Both the position numbers and the translations under genes were made by a program. This document shows positions 55,321 to 64,000 of a DNA stretch of 64,000 nucleotides, one piece after another. Origin of the DNA: Mucilaginibacter frigoritolerans (GTDB lineage Bacteria; Bacteroidota; Bacteroidia; Sphingobacteriales; Sphingobacteriaceae); the NCBI RefSeq assembly GCF_007830615.1, contig NZ_VLLI01000001.1:1-64000 (forward strand). The letters run 5' to 3'. The notes below the pieces were generated by a model. The model was not told where the DNA came from. It did not search any database and saw only the letters and a program-made list of their open reading frames with translations. How positions within the stretch are numbered: the stretch's first letter is position 1; each line of letters starts with the position of its first letter.

Positions 55321-55450
55321 ACTTGAGATATTAGATATGAGAATTGAGACAAACAGCCAATAAATATGTTGAATCTGTTTGTCTCAATTTATATCAGGTC
55401 ATTTTTATTTAAGAAAAAATATCTCACGTCTCATATCTAACATCTCAAAT
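55321..55450. repeat. Nested inverted repeat behind ftsZ (GAGAT-type copy 2)
   Basis: Outer arms (55321-55340 and 55431-55450) are imperfect inverted repeats (about 17 of 20 positions by hand). They share the TTAGATATGAGA word with the repeat near the 5S gene. An inner perfect hairpin is listed as the ftsZ terminator. Such nested repeats may be mobile in origin or stabilise mRNA ends. Confidence 0.55.
55342..55389 (+). terminator. Probable ftsZ terminator
   Basis: A perfect 15-base-pair stem (AATTGAGACAAACAG and its complement) with an 18-base loop lies 28 bases behind the ftsZ stop. The T-rich stretch ATTTTTATTT follows only after about 11 bases, so termination is likely but not textbook. 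Confidence 0.6.
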
Positions 55451-55484
55451 CTCCATTATAGCCTATTATAAAAAGTAATAACGA

Positions 55485-55515
55485 TTGTCTTTAATCGTTA
55501 TTTGGGCTATATTTG
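55485..55515 (+). promoter_or_regulatory. Promoter of the alpha-oxoamine synthase gene
   Basis: TTG at 55485-55487 and TATATTTG at 55508-55515 with 20 bases between fit the Bacteroidota -33/-7 promoter well. RNA would start near 55522, about 21 bases ahead of the TTG start at 55543. Confidence 0.65.
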
Positions 55516-55542
55516 TGTGTTTAAATTTAATAGGATACCATT

Positions 55543-56787
55543 TTGGATATATTTGATAAAATATCGAAAAGCATGGGTGGGCCCTTGGGGCAGCACCAAA
55601 AGTGGTCGCATGGGTATTTCTCATATCCAAAGCTTGAAGGCGAGATCGGCCCACATATGCAATTTAATGGCAAAGAGCATTTAGTTTGGAGCCTTAATAA
55701 CTATTTAGGTTTGGCAAATCATCCTGAAGTTAGGGCAGCTGATGCGCAGGCAGCAGCTGATTTCGGAATGGCATATCCAATGGGAGCACGCATGATGTCA
55801 GGGAATTCCAGGCATCACGAGGAGCTAGAAACAGACCTTGCTGCTTTTGTAGGCAAGGAAGATGCTTTTTTGCTAAACTACGGTTATCAGGGTATGGTGT
55901 CAATTATTGATACGTTGGTTGATCGTAATGATGTAATTGTATACGATGCTGAATCGCATGCTTGTATCATTGATGGCTTGCGTATGCATATGGGTAAGCG
56001 TTTTGTTTATCAGCATAATGATATTGAAAGCTGTGAGAAACAATTGGAGCGTGCTACCAAATTAACAGAACAAAGCGGAGGCGGTATCTTATTGATCACT
56101 GAAGGTGTTTTCGGCATGTCGGGAGCACAAGGTAAACTGAAAGAAATTATCGACCTTAAAAAGAAATTCAATTTTCGTATTTTGGTTGATGATGCGCATG
56201 GTTTTGGTACCATGGGCGAAACCGGAGCTGGAACGCATGAAGCACAGGGTTGTATTGAAGGCACGGATGTATACTTCGCAACCTTTGCCAAATCAATGGC
56301 TGGTATAGGTGCATTTGTGGCTGCCAATAAAGAAATTGTTGATTACCTGCGCTATAACATGCGCTCACAAATATTTGCCAAAGCATTACCAATGCCAATG
56401 GTGTTAGGTTTAAAGAAACGTTTCGAGTTGCTTAAATCAAAACCTGAATTACGTGCTAAACTTTGGGAAATCTCCAACACACTTCAAAAAGGTTTAAAAG
56501 AACGCGGCTTTAACTTGGGTGTTACCAATACTATGGTTACCCCAGTATTTCTAGAGGGTGACTTATCTGAAGCTACTGCACTAACCCGCGATTTTCGGGA
56601 AAACTATGGTATATTTTGCTCCATAGTAATTTATCCTGTTATTCCTAAAGGGTTGATATTGTTGCGTTTAATACCTACTGCTGCACATAGCTTGGAAGAC
56701 GTACAACGTACCCTTGATGCTTACAGCGAAATGGCTGAGAAGCTAAAGGCCGGATACTACAAAGAAAACAAACTGGTGATTGCTTAA
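55543..56787 (+). CDS. Alpha-oxoamine synthase family PLP enzyme (SPT/KBL/BioF type)
   Basis: 414 residues from TTG at 55543 (the next ATG, at 55573, would remove ten residues). Fold type I PLP enzyme that joins an amino acid to an acyl-CoA or acyl-ACP. The PLP lysine is Lys250 in TFAKSMAGIG, preceded by the Asp-Ala-His motif VDDAHGFGTMGETG; the pocket motif is YPMGARMMSGNSRHHEELE. Family members include serine palmitoyltransferase, glycine C-acetyltransferase (Kbl), BioF and the cysteate acyltransferases of sulfonolipid synthesis. Sphingolipids and sulfonolipids are typical Bacteroidota products, but I cannot pick the substrate. It stands alone behind its own promoter, between ftsZ and a terminator. 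Confidence 0.88.
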   Translation: MDIFDKISKSMGGPLGQHQKWSHGYFSYPKLEGEIGPHMQFNGKEHLVWSLNNYLGLANHPEVRAADAQAAADFGMAYPMGARMMSGNSRHHEELETDLAAFVGKEDAFLLNYGYQGMVSIIDTLVDRNDVIVYDAESHACIIDGLRMHMGKRFVYQHNDIESCEKQLERATKLTEQSGGGILLITEGVFGMSGAQGKLKEIIDLKKKFNFRILVDDAHGFGTMGETGAGTHEAQGCIEGTDVYFATFAKSMAGIGAFVAANKEIVDYLRYNMRSQIFAKALPMPMVLGLKKRFELLKSKPELRAKLWEISNTLQKGLKERGFNLGVTNTMVTPVFLEGDLSEATALTRDFRENYGIFCSIVIYPVIPKGLILLRLIPTAAHSLEDVQRTLDAYSEMAEKLKAGYYKENKLVIA

Positions 56788-56828
56788 CTGGCGATCTGTA
56801 TACATCCAGTTTTTAAATATTAATGCAG

Positions 56829-56858
56829 AAGCCTTTCGGTAATCCGGAAGGCTTTTTT
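56829..56858 (+). terminator. Terminator of the alpha-oxoamine synthase gene
   Basis: An 11-base-pair stem (AAGCCTTTCGG with CCGGAAGGCTT, one G-U pair) with a four-base loop and a T run lies 42 bases behind the stop. It ends just before the mannosidase gene. Confidence 0.85.
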
Positions 56859-56886
56859 ATTTTTACGCCCTACCAATTTACCATAT

Positions 56887-58302
56887 ATGCTTTCACGACG
56901 TGATTTTATAAAAATTAATGGTGTAACAACCGCTGGTTTGGGTTTAGGTTTAAGGCCAGCCTGGTTTACAGGAATGGCCTTTGAAAGTAACCGGCCACCT
57001 TTAGCCAATCGCAAATTTACCAGTAAAGCTGTTGAGGCTGCCATTCAACGCATTAAGGCTGCCATTAAAGATCCTGAGCTAGCCTGGTTATTTGAAAACT
57101 GTTACCCAAATACTTTGGATACTACAGTTAATTATTCGGTTAAAAATGGCCAACCAGATACGTTTGTAATTACCGGGGATATTAACGCCATGTGGATGCG
57201 CGATTCATCGGCACAAGTTTGGCCCTATCTGCCTTTTATAAAGGATGATGCAGCACTTAAAGATTTGATACGGGGAGTAATTAACCGCCAAAGCAAATGT
57301 ATTTTAATTGACCCTTATGCCAATGCCTTTAATGAGGGCCCTACAGGCAGCGAGTGGGATAGCGACCGTACAGATATGAAACCTGAACTGCACGAACGTA
57401 AATGGGAAATTGATTCACTTTGTTACCCGGTAAGACTGGCTTACAACTATTGGAAAATAAGTGGCGACAGTAGTTTTTTTGATGAGAACTGGCAAAAGGC
57501 AGGTAAAGTAATAGTTGCCACATTTAAAGAACAGCAACGCAAAAATGGACAAGGTCCTTATCATTTTCAACGCAGAACTGAGGTAGCAAGTGATACGGCG
57601 CCTAATAAAGGTTATGGCAATCCTATTAAGCCGGTTGGCTTAATTTGTTCTATTTTCAGACCTTCGGATGATGCTACTATTTATCCCTTTTTAATTCCTT
57701 CCAATTATTTTGCGGTTACCAGCCTTAAACAAATGGCTGAAATGTATCGCACTATTGGTAAAGATACCGATACCGCTACTGAATGTGAGGCTTTAGCAAC
57801 TGAAGTTGAAACAGCACTTCAAAAATACGCTACTGCACAGCACCCCGTTTATGGTAAAGTATTGGCTTATGAGGTTGATGGATATGGTAACCAGTTGTTT
57901 ATGGATGATGCCAATGTGCCAAGCTTACTGGCTATGCCTTATTTAGGGACATTATCTGAGCACGATCAGATTTATCAAAATACAAGGAAGATGGTTTTGA
58001 GTTTAGATAATCCTTACTTTTTTAAAGGTAAAGCTGCTGAAGGAATTGGTGGCCCGCATGTTGGGATGAATTATATATGGCCTATGAGTATTATTATGCG
58101 TGCATTAACATCAACTGATAAAGCTGAGATTGTGAAATGTATCGGATGGCTTAAAAATACACACGCAAATACAGGTTTTATGCACGAATCTTTTAATAAA
58201 GACGATGCTTCCGACTTTACACGCAAATGGTTTGCGTGGGCTAATACCTTATTTGGCGAATTAATAATTAAAATTCATAAGTATTATCCTGAAATATTGT
58301 AA
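56887..58302 (+). CDS. Tat-exported GH125 exo-alpha-1,6-mannosidase-like enzyme
   Basis: 471 residues. The N-terminus has a twin-arginine signal SRRDFIK (3-9) and a hydrophobic stretch to about 25, so the folded enzyme is exported. The body is an (alpha/alpha)6 barrel of glycoside hydrolase family 125: [23 protein letters not shown] (around 98-120), [33 protein letters not shown] and [18 protein letters not shown]. The latter blocks carry the substrate-binding Asp and Arg. Known members are metal-independent exo-alpha-1,6-mannosidases. It stands alone, with a strong candidate promoter for the next gene overlapping its last codon. Confidence 0.92.
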   Translation: MLSRRDFIKINGVTTAGLGLGLRPAWFTGMAFESNRPPLANRKFTSKAVEAAIQRIKAAIKDPELAWLFENCYPNTLDTTVNYSVKNGQPDTFVITGDINAMWMRDSSAQVWPYLPFIKDDAALKDLIRGVINRQSKCILIDPYANAFNEGPTGSEWDSDRTDMKPELHERKWEIDSLCYPVRLAYNYWKISGDSSFFDENWQKAGKVIVATFKEQQRKNGQGPYHFQRRTEVASDTAPNKGYGNPIKPVGLICSIFRPSDDATIYPFLIPSNYFAVTSLKQMAEMYRTIGKDTDTATECEALATEVETALQKYATAQHPVYGKVLAYEVDGYGNQLFMDDANVPSLLAMPYLGTLSEHDQIYQNTRKMVLSLDNPYFFKGKAAEGIGGPHVGMNYIWPMSIIMRALTSTDKAEIVKCIGWLKNTHANTGFMHESFNKDDASDFTRKWFAWANTLFGELIIKIHKYYPEIL

Positions 58303-58326
58303 AAAAAAACGCCCTATATAATTTTG
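58297..58326 (+). promoter_or_regulatory. Candidate promoter at the end of the GH125 gene
   Basis: TTG at 58297-58299 and TAATTTTG at 58319-58326 with 19 bases between fit the Bacteroidota consensus. If used, RNA starts near 58333 and has a leader of about 310 bases to the histone-like gene. Confidence 0.45.
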
Positions 58327-58642
58327 TCTATTGATAACCTTAAATAATACAATTAATTAAGTATTAATGTTTTTTTGCGAATTAGTTTCGTTTTTTTTAA
58401 TTATAGATTTATTTATGTGTAAATAGCTCAAGTATTTGTTTTTTTGTATTAATATTAATATTAAATATATTATTGTTTATGTTTATTTAATATGTATATC
58501 ATAGGCATAATGGGTCTAAAATGTGGAAAAAAACCCTTTTTAAGGCATTATTTTTTATGCATCAAAAGTTTTTATTTTAGAAAAAACAGTTTAGATTAGC
58601 TCTATAAAACAATAAACCTCAATTTTAAAAGGAGTAACTGAA
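58303..58642. other. Very AT-rich leader region of the histone-like gene
   Basis: 340 bases between the GH125 stop and the histone-like gene. It holds the candidate promoter above, long T and A runs, and repeated ATTAATATTAATAT words near 58450, but no reading frame. The last 15 bases carry AAAAGGAG, a good Shine-Dalgarno sequence. Confidence 0.6.
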
Positions 58643-58819
58643 ATGAAAAAATTTACTGAAGTAAAAGAACTAGTAGCTTCTTTGGAAGCAGATGCTGACA
58701 AGTTTTACAACAAAGGTAACAGCGCTGCTGGTACCCGTGTTCGTAAAGGAATGCAAGATCTTAAAAATTTAGCTCAGGCAATTCGTTTGGAAGTGCAAGA
58801 CGCTAAAAACAAAGAGTAA
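58643..58819 (+). CDS. Histone H1-like DNA-binding protein
   Basis: 58 residues: MKKFTEVKELVASLEADADK, then KFYNKGNSAAGTRVRKGMQD, then LKNLAQAIRLEVQDAKNKE. It matches the short histone H1-like (Hc1-type) proteins found widely in Bacteroidota: two helices joined by a KGNSAAGTRVRKGMQ loop, Lys-rich. It should bind DNA or help to organise the nucleoid. It is preceded by AAAAGGAG seven bases ahead of the ATG, a true Shine-Dalgarno sequence, which in this phylum is found mostly ahead of very abundant proteins. It is followed by a strong terminator. Confidence 0.9.
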   Translation: MKKFTEVKELVASLEADADKFYNKGNSAAGTRVRKGMQDLKNLAQAIRLEVQDAKNKE

Positions 58820-58854
58820 TCATAAGGAAAAGAAAATCTTTACTTTATTACAAG

Positions 58855-58892
58855 AAAAAGCCCTTCGCAGTATTTTGCTGAAGGGCTTTTTT
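58855..58892 (+). terminator. Terminator of the histone-like gene
   Basis: A 12-base-pair stem (AAAAAGCCCTTC with GAAGGGCTTTTT), a 13-base loop and a T run lie about 35 bases behind the stop. It also faces the end of dapA and may serve it. Confidence 0.9.
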
Positions 58893-58916
58893 AGTATGCC
58901 GGATTTGTGTGTCTTA

Positions 58917-59795
58917 TTAAGATAGCTTATCCGTTTCCTGTATGATGCGTTGCGCTATTCCGCTGCTTACCTGAACTAATGCTAAGCGAACAGTATCTCC
59001 GCATATATTTAAATGCTTTAAGGCTGTTTTTACACCAGCCGGACTGCCTTCCACAAACATTAACCGGGTAAAATCAATTAATGCGGAGTGTGGTTTTTGA
59101 GCGGCTTTGAAATCGCCTGCAAGGCAAAGTCTTACCAGGTCTGATGTTTGGCGTGGTAAAGCATTTCCAACTACCGAAATTACACCTACTGCGCCTAAAG
59201 CCATCATGGGCAAGGTTACAGGGTCATCGCCTGATATCATTAAAAAACCCTCAGGCTTATCGCGCATAATCTGGTTGATCTGGTCAAAATTGCCTGATGC
59301 TTCTTTTATACCGATGATATTTTTAAAATCATTAGCCAGTCTGGTAACGGTATCAGCGTTTACATTGCTGCCTGTACGACTGGGTACATTATATAAAATT
59401 ACAGGCAGGGGAGTGGCCTCTGCGATAGCTTTATAATGCTGATAAATACCTTCCTGCGTTGGTTTGGTATAGTTAGGACTTGCCGATAGTATGGCATCAT
59501 AACCTGTAATATCAAATTGTTTTATGGTTTCAACCACTTCTGCAGTATTATTACCTCCAATACCCGCAATCAGTGCCACACGACCTTTAACTATTTTAGA
59601 TGTGAACGCAAAAACCTGCTTTCGTTCTTCACTGCTTAAGGTGGCACTTTCACCTGTTGTACCCAATGATACAAGGTATTCAACGCCACCTGCAATTAAG
59701 TGATTGATCAGTTTTTCTAATCCTTCGTAGTCAATCTTTCCGTCAGCTTGAAAAGGGGTAACCATTGCTATCCCAGTTCCATAAAATTTATTCAT
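58917..59795 (-). CDS. dapA: 4-hydroxy-tetrahydrodipicolinate synthase
   Basis: 292 residues, class I aldolase TIM barrel. Condenses pyruvate with aspartate semialdehyde, the first step of diaminopimelate and lysine synthesis. Lys164 in GIKEASG should form the Schiff base; Tyr135 in YNVPSRTG and the motif GTTGESATLS (45-54) complete the site. The product feeds MurE of the cluster upstream. It lies behind the DUF5686 gene on the minus strand with a 127-base gap that holds an inverted repeat. Confidence 0.96.
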   Translation of the reverse strand: MNKFYGTGIAMVTPFQADGKIDYEGLEKLINHLIAGGVEYLVSLGTTGESATLSSEERKQVFAFTSKIVKGRVALIAGIGGNNTAEVVETIKQFDITGYDAILSASPNYTKPTQEGIYQHYKAIAEATPLPVILYNVPSRTGSNVNADTVTRLANDFKNIIGIKEASGNFDQINQIMRDKPEGFLMISGDDPVTLPMMALGAVGVISVVGNALPRQTSDLVRLCLAGDFKAAQKPHSALIDFTRLMFVEGSPAGVKTALKHLNICGDTVRLALVQVSSGIAQRIIQETDKLS

Positions 59796-59825
59796 CTTTA
59801 TTATAAAAAGATGCTAATATAGTAA

Positions 59826-59914
59826 TAGTTCATAGATCATGGTTCATAGCAGTACAGTAATTTGTCTGTTTGTAATATTGATTAATCTTAATTTCGTCTA
59901 TGAACTATGAACAA
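59826..59914. repeat. GTTCATAG-type inverted repeat
   Basis: Left arm (59826-59849, two GTTCATAG words) and right arm (59898-59914, CTATGAACTATGAAC) are inverted repeats across about 48 bases. They fill most of the gap between dapA and the DUF5686 gene. Short words like these are often scattered in genomes of this family; copy number is not known here. Confidence 0.5.
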
Positions 59915-59922
59915 TCAACTAA

Positions 59923-62361
59923 TCAAAAACTCACCCCAAGCCTGATGGCCGACTTTATATTACTGTTGCCGTTAAAGGAAGTGCCATACATTATTCTGAA
60001 ATTTAAGTATTGCAGTCCGAAACCTAACTCGGTATAATTTTTTATGGTAGGAGTGCTCAGGTAATTTACATCAACAATTTCCTGTAGTTTCAGCTTTCGT
60101 ATCAAGGGGATCTTATTCAATATAAAGCCCGAAAAATTATGCTCCAGGTGCCCTTCAATATATTGTGTGTAAGTACTGAAGTTGTAATAATTCAACAGTA
60201 AAAAACTATCAATTCCGCTTTTGTAAAATAATACCTCGTTGCCTGCAAATTGTTTATAATCAGGATAAAAAATACTGCTGTTATTCAAGAATTTGCCTGC
60301 CGCAATATAAAAGGATGTGCTTCCAAATACGCCCATGCTGATATCTGATTTAGATATATCGGCTGATATCTGATCGTAATTTACGTCAGACCCTAAAAAG
60401 TTGCTGATCCCTTTATCGTAATTAAAACCTACTGTTGGGTATGGCGATGGTAAATACCTTTTCCCGTTGGGATAAGTCTCGTATTTATCGCTGAAATCAT
60501 AAGTGGTACGGAAGGTGATCTTGAACGATTGGTTTTCCTGGAATAAGGGGGCATCCTGATTAGGCAGCAGCGGGTTATTAGAAGTATAACTCCGGTTCGC
60601 CGGGTCAAAAAAACTATAGGCTGATGAATTTGGGAGCCACTTTCTATCTGCCCATTCTGCACCTGCTGTGGCAATCCAGCCACCAGTAATACGTTTGTTT
60701 ACTGATGCTGATAGGAATTGTTTTTGATATAGTTTTTCATAGTTCTGCTTTTCAAACAAACTATAAAGTGTGTTGATAAACGGAGAAACCGGGTTGGTAT
60801 TATTCAGATCAACGATGTCTGATCCGCCATTAAATCCAAGTGTAAATGAACCAACAGGTATACTGGTATTCACCACGCCCTTAAATTTATGATCCGAAAA
60901 TCCATAACCTAACTTGGCGCCAATAGTGAGGTAACGGTTATTTACGGTATCAACCCGTTTGCGGTACGAAGCCCCGTAATTGAGGCTAAACCCTTCAACC
61001 GTGTTGAATTTTATGGAGGTTAAAAGTGGGTTGAGGTTATAATATTCATGATCATACCTGTTTGTATGCTGATAACCACCTAACAGAAACTTATTATTTA
61101 CCTTATCAAGCGAATCAAGATATGGTTTTGATTCACGTTTTTGGGCTAGTATAGCTTTCTTTTGGTAGTCTGTTTTTTCTTCTTCGGTTAATGGGATGGG
61201 TCTTTCTTGTTCCCAAAAAGCAGAATCTTTTTTATTAACGCCTTTAGTGATGCGCAATACTTCCGTAAATTCATTTTTAGTAAAAACCGGGTTAAGGTCA
61301 TAATCTTTATAGATAGAAATAAAATATCCGCCAATTTTAAATCCAAATAATCCCCCGGTAAATTCAAACTTTACTGATGATGGCATCCACACTTTTTGAC
61401 TAACCGGGAAAAATTGTTCATTTACCCTAAGGGTGTCTACAAAGTTGATGTTCTGTTTTTTGGTGATGAAAAGATCGAACCCGTAAATGCGCCAGCTATC
61501 TTCCAGAATGTAAATATAGCCCTGGAAACAAGCATCATAGCTTCGTTTAGGGATGACTTTTATTTTGTCGATGGTTTCACCATTTTCAACCGAAAAACCA
61601 ATGTATTTGTAGTTGTAATAAAACAAGGCGTTATCAGCAATAGGTGATATTACGGGCCTGTTGCTCAGGCCACCCCAGTTTTGGAAATTCTCATAAAAAT
61701 CAACTTTTACATCCGAAGCCCTGTTGTAACTGAATGCCCGGTTATTACCGGATACTTTAGATGAAATGAGTTCTTCATGCACATTATTAGGCCGTTTAAA
61801 ACTATATTTTGATTCAGATTCTGATAAATATATTATCCCTTTCCTGTTGGAGTCCAATCCGTTTTCGCGTGCTGCTTTCTGAACATCAAAACCCATGAAT
61901 TTTTTAGGAGCAGCTAGTAGTTTTTGTAATCCCTTAATGTATACCTCGCAGGTGTAGGCATCAACCTCGTTTAAATGAGCTTTTCGTTTTTTAATAGCCT
62001 TGCGGATAATGGCATAAGCCGGATCTTCGCCGCCACCTTTTACAACAACATCATTTAACTGATAGGACTCTGCCTTCAGTGTAACATTAACCGATTGATT
62101 GGCATTGATGTTCAACTTTCTGCTTTGCTGCCCATAGCCAACTGCTTTATATTGAACTTCGTATGTGCCTGGTTTTATCTGCAAAGTATATTCACCATCA
62201 CTGTTTGCTGATGTGCCTTTGGTTGTGTTTTTAATATAAACACTGGCAAACGGAATAGCTTTGTTTTGATCATCAGTTATCTTTCCGCTGAGAATAACTT
62301 GTTGCGAAAATGCGCCAATACTGATAAAGAGTAATAGTATAAAAGGTAAAGTAAATTTCAT
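59923..62361 (-). CDS. DUF5686 outer membrane protein with CarboxypepD-like domain
   Basis: 812 residues. A signal peptide (1-19, ending AFSQQ) is followed by a carboxypeptidase-regulatory-like beta-sandwich (about 20-105; ILSGKITDDQNKAIPFASVY and NSDGEYTLQIKPGTYEVQYK). The DUF5686 region follows, with a barrel in the C-terminal half ending in IKSAIRLGVSF, a hydrophobic aromatic end typical for the outer membrane. The family is common in Bacteroidota and its role is not established; its plan resembles TonB-dependent receptors without the plug. It precedes dapA on the same strand but is probably not functionally tied to it. Confidence 0.88.
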   Translation of the reverse strand: MKFTLPFILLLFISIGAFSQQVILSGKITDDQNKAIPFASVYIKNTTKGTSANSDGEYTLQIKPGTYEVQYKAVGYGQQSRKLNINANQSVNVTLKAESYQLNDVVVKGGGEDPAYAIIRKAIKKRKAHLNEVDAYTCEVYIKGLQKLLAAPKKFMGFDVQKAARENGLDSNRKGIIYLSESESKYSFKRPNNVHEELISSKVSGNNRAFSYNRASDVKVDFYENFQNWGGLSNRPVISPIADNALFYYNYKYIGFSVENGETIDKIKVIPKRSYDACFQGYIYILEDSWRIYGFDLFITKKQNINFVDTLRVNEQFFPVSQKVWMPSSVKFEFTGGLFGFKIGGYFISIYKDYDLNPVFTKNEFTEVLRITKGVNKKDSAFWEQERPIPLTEEEKTDYQKKAILAQKRESKPYLDSLDKVNNKFLLGGYQHTNRYDHEYYNLNPLLTSIKFNTVEGFSLNYGASYRKRVDTVNNRYLTIGAKLGYGFSDHKFKGVVNTSIPVGSFTLGFNGGSDIVDLNNTNPVSPFINTLYSLFEKQNYEKLYQKQFLSASVNKRITGGWIATAGAEWADRKWLPNSSAYSFFDPANRSYTSNNPLLPNQDAPLFQENQSFKITFRTTYDFSDKYETYPNGKRYLPSPYPTVGFNYDKGISNFLGSDVNYDQISADISKSDISMGVFGSTSFYIAAGKFLNNSSIFYPDYKQFAGNEVLFYKSGIDSFLLLNYYNFSTYTQYIEGHLEHNFSGFILNKIPLIRKLKLQEIVDVNYLSTPTIKNYTELGFGLQYLNFRIMYGTSFNGNSNIKSAIRLGVSF

Positions 62362-62483
62362 TTAGCAGGTGTTTATGCTAAGATGAATTTTATTTGTTGA
62401 AAGTTACAGCAGCTTTACGTTAATTATTGTTAAAGTGCGCAATACAATTAACCATCAGATACTTTTGGTGCTTCCTCAGTAAA

Positions 62484-64000
<1,517 letters not shown>

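Noticed and set aside
55502..55684. Plus-strand frame of 60 codons over the start of the alpha-oxoamine synthase gene
   Set aside because: It overlaps the -7 box and the enzyme's N-terminus in a different frame; the enzyme frame carries the family motifs.

Overview
The window looks like chromosomal DNA of a Bacteroidota member, most likely of the Sphingobacteriaceae (Pedobacter/Mucilaginibacter type). The main reasons are: -7 promoter boxes of the form TAnnTTTG; very few Shine-Dalgarno sites; the Bacteroidota versions of MraY, FtsZ and MurE; a DUF5686 barrel protein with a CarboxypepD-like domain; a fused isobutyryl-CoA mutase; a small histone H1-like protein; and AT-rich intergenic DNA. I saw no phage, insertion sequence or CRISPR array. 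The genus is inference; I could not run a search.

Layout. (1) 1-1117: end of an rRNA operon (5S gene plus terminator), then about 750 bases without a gene. (2) 1118-8063, minus strand: an exopolysaccharide operon in the order histidine kinase, BcsB-like protein, glycosyltransferase 2 with an N-terminal MshEN (GspE-N) module, and a polytopic membrane protein. (3) 8064-24181: mostly housekeeping and stand-alone genes: acyl-ACP desaturase, MscS channel, aldo/keto reductase, ClpC, a GH18 lipoprotein, EttA, a VOC protein, a TPR protein, a lipoprotein and a radical SAM protein. (4) 24297-30218, plus strand: an acyltransferase-3 protein followed by two outer-membrane-protein/esterase pairs in mirrored order. 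(5) 30294-32648, minus strand: YkuK-like protein, sulfurtransferase, GNAT acetyltransferase and SRPBCC protein. (6) 33110-39084: IcmF, a pentapeptide-repeat protein, a serine hydrolase and a small unknown protein. (7) 39283-55313: a complete dcw cell-wall and division cluster, mraZ-rsmH-ftsL-ftsI-murE-mraY-murD-ftsW-murG-murC-ftsQ-ftsA-ftsZ. It starts with a three-repeat MraZ operator and carries two GC-rich repeat pairs and a group of DnaA-box-like sites. (8) 55543-64000: an alpha-oxoamine synthase family enzyme, a Tat-exported GH125 mannosidase, a histone H1-like protein, DapA, a DUF5686 protein and the 3' part of ligA, which runs off the window.

How the parts fit. The dcw genes make lipid II (MurE, MurD, MurC, MraY, MurG) and feed the divisome (FtsL, FtsI, FtsW, FtsQ, FtsA, FtsZ); MraZ probably represses its own operon. 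DapA supplies the diaminopimelate branch that MurE uses. The first operon looks like a synthase-dependent polysaccharide system in which an MshEN module takes the place of the usual PilZ c-di-GMP sensor.

Items most worth a second look: the MshEN-GT2/BcsB-like operon; the repeat pair that seems to have supplied the first coding residues of murG; the DnaA-box-like cluster between ftsA and ftsZ; and the mirrored esterase/outer-membrane-protein duplication. Everything here was read by eye, so family assignments rest on motif recognition.
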